Below, piece by piece: positions 51,000 to 61,097 of a stretch of 64,000 bases of DNA. Numbering within the stretch: position 1 is the stretch's first letter; each line of letters begins with the position of its first letter. The notes below the pieces were generated by a model, which ran no database searches, had not been told where the DNA came from, and saw only the letters and a program-made list of their open reading frames with translations. The stretch comes from an uncultured Lachnospiraceae bacterium. Its GTDB lineage: Bacteria; Bacillota; Clostridia; Lachnospirales; Lachnospiraceae. Both the position numbers and the translations under genes were made by a program. The stretch covers positions 1-64,000 of the forward strand of contig CAJKGK010000009.1 of NCBI GenBank assembly GCA_905199445.1, given 5' to 3'.

Positions 51000-53033
51000 T
51001 TAAATTGCCGGATCTGTAGGATCATATCCCCAATCTCCGGATATAACAACCGGATTTGGCCGCACAGGTCTGCTCAAAGGATCTGTATCCGCACCGCTGT
51101 AAATATAAACCGTAGAACCATTACAATTATCAAATATCCATTTTGAATCACCAACAGTCATTCGTACGCATCCGTGAGAAGCATTCGAGCCCAGCTTACG
51201 GTATTCGGAAACACTTAAAGACCGTTTATTTCCATTGACATAGTACCAGGATGAATGGAACAAATAATCATTGTAAATCTGAGATACATACTGTCCATAA
51301 ACAGGTCCCATCAATGTCCACCAGTAGCTTAAACGTTTAACAGTAAAAGTTCCCTTTACCGTAGGCGTTCCCGGAAGACCGGTTGAACAAAGCATCTTTT
51401 TTACAGGGATAATATATCCGTTTGCCCCGTCTTTAGCAAAAACAGTCACCGTATTTGTTGCTGTATTTACCTTCAGATAATATGAAGACTGTCTGCCAAT
51501 AATCGGGTCTACATTCTGACAAAGCGAACCGTCTGCATTATAAAATACTTTATAACCGTTTTCATAACGCCATCCTGTTTTTAATATGCCGGTCCACTCG
51601 TCAAAATAATAGGCAACGCCGTCAACGGTATATGTCCCATGGACCATACGTCCGTTTCCGTCATAGTAATATTTGCTGCCGTTTCCCCGTTCCTGCCATC
51701 CGGTCAGCATAACGCCTGTTGTGTCATCAAAATAATACCAGTAACCAAATAAGTACATTTCGCCATGAGCCATGGTTCCATCCCAATTATAAAAATAATG
51801 TTGGCCATGATGGTCTTTCCAGCCTGTCGCCATAATGCCTGTCACTTCATCAAAATAGTACCAGCCATTATCCATATAATACTCTCCATAGCGCATACTG
51901 CCGTCATCATTATAATAATAACGATGATCATGATGATCCGTCCAGCCTTTGGCCATTTTACCGTCTTCATAGAAATAACGCCAAGCATGATCTATATAGC
52001 GTTCACCGGATAAGACAGCCCCTGTCCATTCGTCAAAACCATAGGACACCCCGTTAATTTCATATACACCGTGAGCCATTTCACCTTTTTCGTTATAATA
52101 GTAATCATTGCCGCTGTGCTTTTGCCATCCCGTGGCCATTTCACCTTTTTTGTGGCCATGTTCATCGTCTTTTTCATAAAAATAGTACCACTGATCACTT
52201 CTGCCATCGGTAAAATAATGCTCTCCGCTTAAAAGGACGCCGGTCCATTCATTGAAACCATAGGTTTTGTCGCCAACAGTGTAAACGCCATGAGCCATCT
52301 CACCTTTTTGGTTATAATAATACTGCTGTTTTCCATGAGACACCCACCCTGTAGCCATCTCGCCTTTTTTGTGGCCTTTACTGTCATCTTTTTCATAAAA
52401 ATAGTACCACTGGTCACTTCTGCCATCGGTAAAACAGTGCTCTCCGCTTAAAAGCGCACCGCTCCATTCATCAAAGCCATAGGTTCTGTCACCAATTTTA
52501 TAAAGGCCATGAACCATGACGCCATTTTGATCATAATAGCATGTTTTTACATTTTTAAACGTATGCCAGTCATTTTGTACGGCACTTCCGTCTGCCTGAA
52601 AATAATACCATTGATCATCCACAAGCTTTTCTTTATTGATCAGTTTGCTGCCGTTCTCGTAAAAATATATTTTTCCGTTTTCTGTTACAAGCCCGTTTTT
52701 GACCGTTTGATCTGCTCCGGTCCCGTCTTCCGGCTGTTGATCGGGGTCATCCGGCAAAACCGGCCCGATGTCCTCCGTTTCAGGCATATCCGGCTGTTTT
52801 GCTTCACTCTCTGGCACCTCTGTTTCTGCTTCGGTTTCCGCCATACTTTGCTGCACCGTCTCAGATTCAGCCGCCTCCGACTGTAAAGCCTCTGTCTGAA
52901 TTTCACTTTCCGTCTGAGCCGTCTCAGTCTGTAAAACACTGTTCAAATTCCGAGCATGGCCATCCATGGAATGGGCACACAGCACAAATGAAAAGATCCC
53001 CATTGCCCAAACAGCTTGTTTCCACTTCCTCAT
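51000..53033 (-). CDS. Secreted L,D-transpeptidase with cell-wall-binding repeats
   Basis: A 677-residue surface protein. Signal peptide (about 1-28), Gln/Glu/Ser-rich acidic linker (about 30-110), then choline/glucan-binding-like repeats (about 115-515) similar to those of the downstream gene. The C-terminal YkuD domain (about 520-645) has its catalytic Cys at 622 in SHGCVRM. YkuD enzymes make 3-3 crosslinks or attach proteins to peptidoglycan. GGAGG lies 8 nt upstream. It starts 21 bases after the flippase gene, so it is in the polysaccharide operon. A 73-codon unit is duplicated inside the repeat region (near-identical DNA at about 52141-52280 and 52360-52500). Confidence 0.92.
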   Translation of the reverse strand: MRKWKQAVWAMGIFSFVLCAHSMDGHARNLNSVLQTETAQTESEIQTEALQSEAAESETVQQSMAETEAETEVPESEAKQPDMPETEDIGPVLPDDPDQQPEDGTGADQTVKNGLVTENGKIYFYENGSKLINKEKLVDDQWYYFQADGSAVQNDWHTFKNVKTCYYDQNGVMVHGLYKIGDRTYGFDEWSGALLSGEHCFTDGRSDQWYYFYEKDDSKGHKKGEMATGWVSHGKQQYYYNQKGEMAHGVYTVGDKTYGFNEWTGVLLSGEHYFTDGRSDQWYYFYEKDDEHGHKKGEMATGWQKHSGNDYYYNEKGEMAHGVYEINGVSYGFDEWTGAVLSGERYIDHAWRYFYEDGKMAKGWTDHHDHRYYYNDDGSMRYGEYYMDNGWYYFDEVTGIMATGWKDHHGQHYFYNWDGTMAHGEMYLFGYWYYFDDTTGVMLTGWQERGNGSKYYYDGNGRMVHGTYTVDGVAYYFDEWTGILKTGWRYENGYKVFYNADGSLCQNVDPIIGRQSSYYLKVNTATNTVTVFAKDGANGYIIPVKKMLCSTGLPGTPTVKGTFTVKRLSYWWTLMGPVYGQYVSQIYNDYLFHSSWYYVNGNKRSLSVSEYRKLGSNASHGCVRMTVGDSKWIFDNCNGSTVYIYSGADTDPLSRPVRPNPVVISGDWGYDPTDPAI
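52141..52500 (-). repeat. Near-identical 219-bp-offset duplication in wall-binding repeats
   Basis: Two stretches 219 bases apart share long nearly identical segments, including ACTTCTGCCATCGGTAAAA and CTCCGCTTAAAAG. The 219-base period is 73 codons, so the frame is kept. Similar segments recur in the adjacent gene (about 50100-50180 and 50300-50390). Confidence 0.8.
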
Positions 53034-53054
53034 TCTTTATTCCTCCTCACATGA

Positions 53055-54353
53055 CTATTTAACATTTTTCAACAAAAAGGCTTCCATAATAATTTTAAAT
53101 AAACCTCTTGTCTTTTTAACAACCGCCACAATCAAAAATGATGCCACAAATTCTGTAATTAAAGTGGCAATTGCCGCACCGCAGGCCCCGATTTTAGGTA
53201 TCATTAAGAAATTCAATACCACATTAATCACAGCCCCCAGACCAACAAACCATTTCACATATTTTGCCTGGTTTTCGCATATCATCCATATATTTCTTGT
53301 TGTTCCAATTAAAGAGAACAACCGGGACCATATTAAAATCATCAAAACCGGAACCGATGCCGCATAATCTGATCCATAAACAATATCGATCGCCAGCTTT
53401 GAAAATACCGTAAAAAATATACCGGCAGCAATGCTTAACCAGATTACCCCTGCATAAAGCTGCCTGGATCGTTTCAGATACATCGCCTCTTTCCCGTCAG
53501 CCTTTAACTGCATAATCAAAGGCCTGGCCGAATCAATCAGCGCATTTGGAATAAAAATCCATAAGTTTGCGATCGTCATTGCTGCCGAATAAATACCGGT
53601 CTGAGCATCCCCCACAAGTGTACCGACCATAATTCTGTCCATCTGTGTATAAATGGTTACAAGCAAATTCGCCCATATAAACGGATAACTGTTTTTCAGA
53701 AGATACTTTGCCTGTTCCATAGAAAAGGACATCGTCCCTTTTTCCCGTTTGAAATAGAAAAACAACAAAATAATTCCGATTGTCGCCGAATCCAGAACCG
53801 TTGCCCATGCAAACCAGGTGACATCTGCCTTAAGAAATATAAACACCAGCCGAAGCACACAGACAAGGGGATAGGATATACTTCGTGCAATCGCCGTATA
53901 TTTGGATTTTAAAATGGACTGAAAATAAAAGTCTACGGTATCCAGAGATACAAAGAGCAGAGAGATCGATTGAATCATTGTAATCGTCATAACAATGACC
54001 TGCCCTGGTTTTAAAACCATCACAAAAATAAAAGTCAAAACAAGGGAACATAGACTGGATAAAAGGCGAAGAACCATTGTGGTTCCCAGAATTTCTCCCT
54101 TTTTCTCCTGGTTCCGCACGATCTCATTCACTATAATTGCATCGATCCCAAGTTTACATACAATCGTAAAAATGTTGATAAATGACAAGCCATAGTTGAT
54201 AATCCCATAACCCTCTGTGCCAAGGTAGCGTGCCGTCATAGATGTCACGACCAATGACAGCACCATATGGAACACTTTATCAAATACCAGCCATCCTGTA
54301 TTTGCCGCAAATTTCCGGGCTTCCTTATTTTTTAGCAAAGAATTAATGTTCAT
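53055..54353 (-). CDS. Wzx-type polysaccharide flippase
   Basis: A 432-residue membrane protein of the MOP flippase superfamily with about 12-14 helices. RYLGTEGYGIINYGLSFINI near the N-terminus and the second-half segment around LVGDAQTGIYSAAMTIANLW are typical of RfbX/Wzx proteins. It should move the lipid-linked repeat unit across the membrane. The start at 54353 lies within the polymerase gene (11-base overlap), giving coupled translation; an upstream ATG at 54404 would overlap by 62 bases. Confidence 0.92.
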   Translation of the reverse strand: MNINSLLKNKEARKFAANTGWLVFDKVFHMVLSLVVTSMTARYLGTEGYGIINYGLSFINIFTIVCKLGIDAIIVNEIVRNQEKKGEILGTTMVLRLLSSLCSLVLTFIFVMVLKPGQVIVMTITMIQSISLLFVSLDTVDFYFQSILKSKYTAIARSISYPLVCVLRLVFIFLKADVTWFAWATVLDSATIGIILLFFYFKREKGTMSFSMEQAKYLLKNSYPFIWANLLVTIYTQMDRIMVGTLVGDAQTGIYSAAMTIANLWIFIPNALIDSARPLIMQLKADGKEAMYLKRSRQLYAGVIWLSIAAGIFFTVFSKLAIDIVYGSDYAASVPVLMILIWSRLFSLIGTTRNIWMICENQAKYVKWFVGLGAVINVVLNFLMIPKIGACGAAIATLITEFVASFLIVAVVKKTRGLFKIIMEAFLLKNVK

Positions 54354-55767
54354 TGTTTTTACTCTCTTCAGGTTTATCGATAAAATACAGCGCATAACCG
54401 GCAATGCACCAGAAAATTATGTAAAAGATTCCCACCTGGTATAAGATCCGGGCTTCCAGAAATTCCATCATCAGCTGCACTGCAGAAATTGCAAGCAGAC
54501 ACAGCACAAAACCGTTCTCTTTTCTGGCCTTCTGGGAAAATGCATACCGTATAGCTTTGACTGCATAAATGATTATAAATGCTATAAAAATTACAAAACC
54601 AACAATGCCCGAAGAAACCAGCACTGTCAGATAAATATTATGCAGCCCGCCCCGTTCCAGATCTTTTTCCCAGTATTTGTCATGAAGATTCCGGTCAACC
54701 CGTTCAAAAATATTTTCCCGGGAAACGCCAAAAACAGGCGCTTCTTTAAAAGTATCTATTCCTGCCTTCCAAAGTACTGTCCGTCCGGTAAAAATGCCTC
54801 CCGGACGTTCTTCCTCTTCTTCAAGCCGTTCCAGCTCTTCCTTTTCAATCTTTCCGCTGCCTTCATCTCCCAAAACATTTACTTTCACATATTTTACGGC
54901 ACTTGGGACATAAGAAAGACCTGCCCTCACCGGTTCAACGGATACAAAAACAATGACACATCCCAAAAGGGCAAACACGGCTTGTTTCAGCAAGATGGAT
55001 ACCTTAAGCCGCTCTCCATGCCAGTAATACTGTCCGCTGAGGAAAATCAGCATTCCAACACCAATAATGAGCGTATATAAAGCTGTTCTTGAATTTGTCA
55101 AAAGCAGACAAAAGTAATGACATAAAACATTGATCACAAAAAATGCTTTCATGACTTTTCTTTTGGGTCTGAAGAAAATCCAATAACCGGAAATCAACAA
55201 AATGGTTAACGTATTTATGGCTGAACCGGTGTTCGGATTGTAAAGCCCCCAAAGCCGGTTTTCAAACATACCGTAATAAACCCACTGGCCATTGTACATC
55301 GCGTGGCCTTTAACAGAAAAAACATAGGTGTATAAAGAAGCCGCAGCCAGCAAAAAGGATACACCCACAAAAACAAGGGTCATAACTTTCATTTCTCTGA
55401 TCATCTGTTCTTTACTTTTATGGAAATCCAAACAGAAAATCACGCCGAAAATCACAACCATATAGGCCAGGGCTTTCATATTAGCGCTGAAATTCATGCC
55501 CCTGTTTAAAAGTATCGTTATACCGTAGCTGACACAGAAGGCAGCTAAAAGTATATAGTACTTATTTAAATACATTCTCCAATTCGTACATATTTTATAA
55601 CCGAGCAGGATAATTCCCCAGGCCAGCAATACCTTCATAAAAGGTGCAACCACTATATGAATAAAAGGCGATGCCGTTCCCAGCGTTGCCGCTATAAAGA
55701 AGCACTTTAATAACAGGTCATTGAACACCGTACACCGGAGGATATTCGATATTTTGTTTTCCTTCAA
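54343..55767 (-). CDS. O-antigen ligase/Wzy-like polymerase
   Basis: A 474-residue membrane protein with about 11-12 helices and a large outer loop (about 290-370) ending in the conserved H of RGGLHNIYLTVLVSSGIVGF, the Wzy_C/O-antigen ligase signature. With a flippase next to it, it most likely polymerises the surface polysaccharide repeat. It overlaps the GT2 gene before it by 4 bases and the flippase gene after it by 11. Confidence 0.88.
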   Translation of the reverse strand: MKENKISNILRCTVFNDLLLKCFFIAATLGTASPFIHIVVAPFMKVLLAWGIILLGYKICTNWRMYLNKYYILLAAFCVSYGITILLNRGMNFSANMKALAYMVVIFGVIFCLDFHKSKEQMIREMKVMTLVFVGVSFLLAAASLYTYVFSVKGHAMYNGQWVYYGMFENRLWGLYNPNTGSAINTLTILLISGYWIFFRPKRKVMKAFFVINVLCHYFCLLLTNSRTALYTLIIGVGMLIFLSGQYYWHGERLKVSILLKQAVFALLGCVIVFVSVEPVRAGLSYVPSAVKYVKVNVLGDEGSGKIEKEELERLEEEEERPGGIFTGRTVLWKAGIDTFKEAPVFGVSRENIFERVDRNLHDKYWEKDLERGGLHNIYLTVLVSSGIVGFVIFIAFIIIYAVKAIRYAFSQKARKENGFVLCLLAISAVQLMMEFLEARILYQVGIFYIIFWCIAGYALYFIDKPEESKNNEH

Positions 55768-56819
55768 TTGGCCACCTTCTTTATCATTTGGAATAGTTTA
55801 TATAAACGCACTTTAAGCAGGATCTTTACTTTGATCACCAGACCCATCAGCATATAATGTTTTTTTTCAAACAGCGCCAAAACAATCCTGGCATATCTTC
55901 CCACAGTTCTTTCCTGTTTCAGCATATAACCAACAAGGCGCGCGTGTCTTAATGCCTTCACTGCTTCCATACGTTCTTTCCCGGACTGATATTCTGAGCT
56001 GAAAAATATATTTTCCAGACAGCCTACAAAGTCATTAAGGAAATAATAAACAATCGGTTTCTGAACAGCTTCAATTTGGTAGCCCCATTGTCTTAGTTTA
56101 TGATAATAATGTTTCACAAATGTTTCCATGAGGCTGTAAAAATCCTTTGGCAGTTTTCTCTGCTCCACCTGCTGACTGGCCCTGTAATTATAAAGGACAT
56201 CCGATAAAACAGTTATTTTTTCCGCGTATGAGAAAAATTCCGTATTAAAAATACCATCTTCCAGACGGCGCATCTTAGGAAACCTCAGATGATGCGCTCT
56301 GATTATTTCAAGACGGTATAATTTATTCCACGGATAACCGACCATGCCTTCAGGAAAATACTTTATAAAAAAATCTTTGACCTCATGATTTCCACAAATG
56401 CTGGCAGCTTCATACTGTGTATTAAAATTATACACCTCATTGACCGAACTTACAATATTTCTGTAACCACAGATCACAAGATCACTGTCATCCCTTTGCT
56501 GGGCCGCCCATAATTTTTCAAGCATATCCGCTTTAATCCAGTCATCTGAATCAATAAAGCTGATAAATGGAGAGGAGGCGCTGTCGAGACCGACATTTCT
56601 TGCCTCTCCAGCCCCTCCTCCATTTGGCTTATGGATGACTTTAATTCTGCTGTCCCTTAACGCATAGCGCTCACAAATTTCCGGGCTTTTATCTTTTGAA
56701 CCATCATCAACAAGAATCAGCTCAAAATCACGGAAGGTCTGCCTGAGTACAGACTCAATGCACTGTGTGATATAAGCTTCACAGTTATAGACAGGGACAA
56801 TCACTGAAATTTTAGCCAT
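55764..56819 (-). CDS. GT2 family glycosyltransferase
   Basis: A 351-residue GT-A enzyme: VSIIVPVYN-like start (here ISVIVPVYNCEAYI), ELILVDDGSKDKS for the nucleotide, and SFIDSDDW as the DxD metal motif. The C-terminal half is helical and basic, with no membrane span, so it acts at the inner membrane face. Donor and acceptor cannot be read. GAGGT lies 8 nt upstream. It follows another GT2 by 16 bases. Confidence 0.92.
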   Translation of the reverse strand: MAKISVIVPVYNCEAYITQCIESVLRQTFRDFELILVDDGSKDKSPEICERYALRDSRIKVIHKPNGGGAGEARNVGLDSASSPFISFIDSDDWIKADMLEKLWAAQQRDDSDLVICGYRNIVSSVNEVYNFNTQYEAASICGNHEVKDFFIKYFPEGMVGYPWNKLYRLEIIRAHHLRFPKMRRLEDGIFNTEFFSYAEKITVLSDVLYNYRASQQVEQRKLPKDFYSLMETFVKHYYHKLRQWGYQIEAVQKPIVYYFLNDFVGCLENIFFSSEYQSGKERMEAVKALRHARLVGYMLKQERTVGRYARIVLALFEKKHYMLMGLVIKVKILLKVRLYKLFQMIKKVAN

Positions 56820-56835
56820 AATTACCTCCGCAAAT

Positions 56836-57834
56836 TCAAGCTTTTCTGCCCATGATTTTATCCAGCCGTGCTGAATTTACACCGAGAAAATGTAGGATCA
56901 CTGCCGTCTGGTATCTTTTCTGAGTCATTCTATAATAAAGGGGATAATTTTTCTTAAGATAGTGGTTGAAAGCCTTCCCTCTTCCCAGTCCTCTTTTTCT
57001 GTCATTATCAAAAATCAGGGATATTTTATAATGTGAATGAATCACCAGCTGAATCTTACGATCCAAATAAGCTTTCAGCACACCTTCATAATGCTTTTGC
57101 TCCGAAAACCGAAGCAGTTCCTTGACAACCTTATCATGATGCTCATAACGTTTCACGTAATTCTGACTATCCACACTCTGATTGGCATTTCCAACAAGAT
57201 ACTGGTAAATTTCCAGATCAATGAACATAATTGTATCACTTTCACAGGTTGTTTTTACAATATATTCATAGTCAACATAAAAGATATGTTCAAGCAAATG
57301 AATATGATTTTTCCGAAGCAGCTCTGTCTTCGCCGATAAGGTATGAAGAAGAATATAGGTTCCGATATCATTAAGATCACAGATCTCTTTAAATTTATAA
57401 ACTTTATTTTTTTCCACGTAATCCGGAAGGGGCGTAAAGTTTGTGGCTTTGGTGATCATATGAACTTCCCGCTTTTCATCCACCACAAGATCTGAATCCG
57501 TATCCCTGAGGATATCCAGAAGCTGGACCAAATGATCTGTCAAAACCCAGTCATCGCCATCAACAATCCTGAAATACTTGCCTGTCGCATGATCCATTCC
57601 GGCATTCACCGCTGAGCCATGACCACCGTTTTCCTTATTGATCAGCCTGAAAATTTCAGGATAACGTTTCACATATTCCTGAGCAATTTCCTCTGTCCGA
57701 TCCGTAGAGCCGTCATTAACAATCAAAACCTCCAGTCCGTCCTTTAAACGGTCATCTGAAAAAGAATCCAGACATTTATTTAAATATTTCTCAACATTAT
57801 AGCTTGGAACTGCAACTGATAATATTTTTTCCAT
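56836..57834 (-). CDS. GT2 family glycosyltransferase
   Basis: A 332-residue GT2 enzyme beginning LSVAVPSYNVEKYLNKCLDS, with VLIVNDGSTDRT and FRIVDGDDW (DxD-equivalent). It differs from the other three GT2s here in having GHGSAVNAGMDHA before the DxD, closer to the group of galactofuranosyl- or glucosyltransferase-like GT2s; donor is unproven. GAGTTA is a poor ribosome site, so coupling to the preceding gene (14-base gap) is likely. Confidence 0.9.
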   Translation of the reverse strand: MEKILSVAVPSYNVEKYLNKCLDSFSDDRLKDGLEVLIVNDGSTDRTEEIAQEYVKRYPEIFRLINKENGGHGSAVNAGMDHATGKYFRIVDGDDWVLTDHLVQLLDILRDTDSDLVVDEKREVHMITKATNFTPLPDYVEKNKVYKFKEICDLNDIGTYILLHTLSAKTELLRKNHIHLLEHIFYVDYEYIVKTTCESDTIMFIDLEIYQYLVGNANQSVDSQNYVKRYEHHDKVVKELLRFSEQKHYEGVLKAYLDRKIQLVIHSHYKISLIFDNDRKRGLGRGKAFNHYLKKNYPLYYRMTQKRYQTAVILHFLGVNSARLDKIMGRKA

Positions 57835-57848
57835 AATAACTCCTAACT

Positions 57849-58919
57849 TTACCGATTTTTCTGAACAATATTGAAAACACCCGGCATCTTACTTTTAACA
57901 ATATAAATCACACGGCCTAAAATAAGGGTCAGCAATGTCCAATGTTTTTTCAGACACATATGAAGAATACGAACAACAGGGTTATGGGGTTTGCCATAAG
58001 GAATCAGCTCATTAAACAGCTTTTGCTCATAAAGCCGTTTAAGCCAGCACTTCCTTTTGCCCAGTGACATTTGGCTTCTCGGATCACAGTTTCTTTGCAG
58101 CGCAGACATAATATACCGGGTATAGATGGCAGCCAGATCACACCGAATCTGCTGTGTGCACATCCCCCAATAGTTATACTGATCCCATAAAGCCTGCATC
58201 TTTTGAACATGAAGCTGAAAATACGCCTTAACAAATTGGGATGTACGGCTATGATCATCCATACATTTCCGATAATGATAAGCCGGAATATCCAGAACAT
58301 TCATCCGGTCAATGTCACGACAAAAAGCAATATTAAACAGAATATCCTCATTTAACGCATATTCTTCATATCGTATTTTCAGGCTGCGAAGATAGTCCAG
58401 GTTATAAAACTTATTGCAGGCATAACCATATAATGTCGACTTTTCAAGCTGCATCATATAATCTCTCAGACTGCTTTGATCTTTAAACTGCCGGGTAGGC
58501 AAAGCCACCGGCATGGACTCCAAAAGCTGTCCGCTGGAAGAAAATCGTTCTTCTGTCATTCCGAAAAAAACGATCTGGGCAGGATTGTCCTGAATCGACT
58601 GCCATACACTTGCAAAAAGTGTGTCATCAATATAATCATCGGAATCCATAAAAAACAGATAGGTTCCAATCGCTTTATCCATCCCCAGATTTCTTGCATG
58701 ACTGACACCGCCGTTCTTTTCCAGATGAATGACCTGTATCCTCTGATCCGCTTTGGCCAGCCGGTCACAGATGTCAGGTGAATGATCCGGAGAGCAATCG
58801 TCAATCAGCAGCACCTCATAATCCCCAAACGTCTGAGCAAGAATACTGTTCACAGCCTGTTCCAGATATTTTTCAACCTTATATACAGGCATTACTACAG
58901 AAAAAAACGGCTTTTCCAT
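57849..58919 (-). CDS. GT2 family glycosyltransferase
   Basis: A 356-residue GT2 enzyme: FSVVMPVYKVEKYLEQAVNS, VLLIDDCSPDHS and FFMDSDDY. Similar in length and plan to the next two upstream GT2 genes, suggesting duplication and divergence. Acts on the lipid-linked oligosaccharide; specificity unknown. Gap to the next upstream gene is 4 bases. Confidence 0.92.
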   Translation of the reverse strand: MEKPFFSVVMPVYKVEKYLEQAVNSILAQTFGDYEVLLIDDCSPDHSPDICDRLAKADQRIQVIHLEKNGGVSHARNLGMDKAIGTYLFFMDSDDYIDDTLFASVWQSIQDNPAQIVFFGMTEERFSSSGQLLESMPVALPTRQFKDQSSLRDYMMQLEKSTLYGYACNKFYNLDYLRSLKIRYEEYALNEDILFNIAFCRDIDRMNVLDIPAYHYRKCMDDHSRTSQFVKAYFQLHVQKMQALWDQYNYWGMCTQQIRCDLAAIYTRYIMSALQRNCDPRSQMSLGKRKCWLKRLYEQKLFNELIPYGKPHNPVVRILHMCLKKHWTLLTLILGRVIYIVKSKMPGVFNIVQKNR

Positions 58920-58923
58920 CTGA

Positions 58924-59985
58924 CTATCTCCTTGCTTTGAGTGTTGCGAATATCTTCGTGTTTCTTGTTTTTACAAATGAAATAACTTTACACTCCAAAA
59001 GTGTCAGCGTTACATTATTCATTTTAACCGGAATCAGCATGATTTTCATCAATAACGATCTGGGCTGTGCAAATTTTAATGACCACTTTACATTATGGGC
59101 GGAAAGCATCTTTTTTACTTCGCTCCGCTTTTCTTTAGCGGTCAATGTACACTTAGGATTGGTAAGATTTTCCACGCATCCGATAAAACGTTCGATGTAT
59201 CGACGCGCAACCATCTCTTTGCTTTTTTCATCCTTAACCTTCCAGTGCTTGTACAAATCCAGCATCCAGCCATGCTCTTCCTCACGTTTTTCATACATTC
59301 CCGGACGATAGGCTGCTGTCTCTGATTCCGCCCTTGCACGCATAAAATGATAATACTGTTTAGATGTCACCGTGACACGCTCAATATTTCTGATGACACT
59401 GAGCACAAATGGAAAATCATCCCAGAAGGTTTGAGGAAACTTCAGGTTATTTTCTAAAAGATAACTGGAAAGGAAAAGCTTATTCCATGGTGTATATAAA
59501 AGATTTCTGTCAAACAGTTTATATGCATTGGCTCTAAACTGATCTGCATTGGCATACACGCCATCTTCACAGACAAAGTTATCTGTCATGTATTCATTCT
59601 GAGAATAATAGGTATCAATAAAGAAGCCTGCTACAACAAGCTGCGCCCGGTCTCTTTCAGCAAGATTATACATATCCTCCAACATTGTCGGTTCAGCCCA
59701 GTCATCAGAATCCATAAAATACATATACTTGCCTTTGGCGATATCAATTGCCATATTTCTGGCACTGGGTGCTCCGCCGTTTTCTTTATGAATCACATGA
59801 ATTCTTGAATCCTTTTTTGCGTACGCATCGCATATCTCGCCGCTTCGGTCCGGAGTTCCATCATCAACAATCAAAAATTCGAACTCTTTGAGGGTCTGTG
59901 CCTGTATACTCTCAATCGCTTTTCCCACATAGTCCTCAACTTTATATACAGGCATAATAATACTGACTTTAATTTCTGGTTCCAT
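58924..59985 (-). CDS. GT2 family glycosyltransferase
   Basis: A 353-residue GT2 enzyme: VSIIMPVYKVEDYVGKAIES, FLIVDDGTPDRS and YFMDSDDW. It lies 11 bases after glf, so a role near the galactofuranose step is possible but not shown. GGAG is 7 nt before the ATG. Confidence 0.92.
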   Translation of the reverse strand: MEPEIKVSIIMPVYKVEDYVGKAIESIQAQTLKEFEFLIVDDGTPDRSGEICDAYAKKDSRIHVIHKENGGAPSARNMAIDIAKGKYMYFMDSDDWAEPTMLEDMYNLAERDRAQLVVAGFFIDTYYSQNEYMTDNFVCEDGVYANADQFRANAYKLFDRNLLYTPWNKLFLSSYLLENNLKFPQTFWDDFPFVLSVIRNIERVTVTSKQYYHFMRARAESETAAYRPGMYEKREEEHGWMLDLYKHWKVKDEKSKEMVARRYIERFIGCVENLTNPKCTLTAKEKRSEVKKMLSAHNVKWSLKFAQPRSLLMKIMLIPVKMNNVTLTLLECKVISFVKTRNTKIFATLKARR

Positions 59986-59996
59986 GATAATCTCCT

Positions 59997-61097
59997 TTAG
60001 CCAAGTTCTTTTTCCACAAGTGCAAATGCGGATTCAATGACCTTATCCATATCGTAATATTTATACTCGGCCAGTCTTCCGCCAAGAATCAAACCGTTTT
60101 GTGCATCAGCCTTTGCTTTGTACCGGCTGTACAGTTCCTGATTTTTCTCATCATTAATCGGATAATAGGGTTCCATCCCTGCACTCCATGTTGCAGGATA
60201 TTCTTTTGTAATTACAGTGGTGGGCTGTGTGCCAAACTCAAAATGCTTATGCTCAATAATACGCGTATACGGTGTTTCACGATCTGTATAATTCACAACT
60301 GCTACGCCCTGGAAATTTTCCTTCTCCAGCTCTTCGGTCTCGAATTTAAGACTTCTGTACTCTAATTTTCCATAACAATAATCATATAATGAATCCAAAG
60401 TTCCGGTATAAAGGACCTTATCTGCCAGAGCATTATATTTTTCTCTGTTTTCATTATAATCCGTGTTTAATTCAATGTCACAGCCCTCAAACAACCGATC
60501 AATTAAAACATTATAACCGCCGATGGGAATACCCTGATATAAATCATTGAAATAATTATTATCATAAGTATAACGAACCGGCAGACGCTTAATGATAAAT
60601 GAAGGCAAATCCCGGCAGTCTCTTCCCCACTGTTTTTCCGTGTACCCTTTAATGAGTTTTTTATAAATATCTTCACCTACAAGGCTGATGGCCTGTTCCT
60701 CAAGATTCTTTGGCTCACCCTGAATACTGGATTTCTGTTTTTCGATAATGGCACGAGCCTCATCCGGTGTAGCAATCCCCCACATTTTACTGAAAGTATT
60801 CATATTAAACGGCATATTATAAATTTCACCCTTATAGTTTGCAATCGGGGAATTGGTATAACGGTTAAATTCACACAGGCTGTTCACAAATTCCCATACG
60901 CTGCGGTTCGAAGTATGGAAAATATGGGCGCCATACTTATGCACATGAATCCCATGGACATCTTCACAATAAATGTTACCGCCAATATGGCTCCTTTTTT
61001 CGATCACAAGGCATTTTTTGCCTTTTTTATTCGCATGCCACGCAAATACACCAGAAAATAATCCGCTGCCCACAAGAACATAATCATATTTTTTCAT
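59997..61097 (-). CDS. glf: UDP-galactopyranose mutase
   Basis: A 366-residue flavoenzyme that converts UDP-galactopyranose to UDP-galactofuranose. FAD site YVLVGSGLFSGVFAWHANKK at the N-terminus; HIGGNIYCEDVHGIHVHKYG with the conserved His; later LPVRYTYDNNYFNDLYQGIP and GGYNVLIDRLFEG in the substrate lid. Length is typical (about 370). Its start shares a base with the stop of the upstream gene (TAATG). Its presence predicts galactofuranose in the polymer. Confidence 0.97.
   Translation of the reverse strand: MKKYDYVLVGSGLFSGVFAWHANKKGKKCLVIEKRSHIGGNIYCEDVHGIHVHKYGAHIFHTSNRSVWEFVNSLCEFNRYTNSPIANYKGEIYNMPFNMNTFSKMWGIATPDEARAIIEKQKSSIQGEPKNLEEQAISLVGEDIYKKLIKGYTEKQWGRDCRDLPSFIIKRLPVRYTYDNNYFNDLYQGIPIGGYNVLIDRLFEGCDIELNTDYNENREKYNALADKVLYTGTLDSLYDYCYGKLEYRSLKFETEELEKENFQGVAVVNYTDRETPYTRIIEHKHFEFGTQPTTVITKEYPATWSAGMEPYYPINDEKNQELYSRYKAKADAQNGLILGGRLAEYKYYDMDKVIESAFALVEKELG

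Noticed and set aside
49500..52700. CRISPR-like regular repeats
   Set aside because: The periodicity is that of in-frame Trp/Tyr/Gly-rich wall-binding protein repeats.
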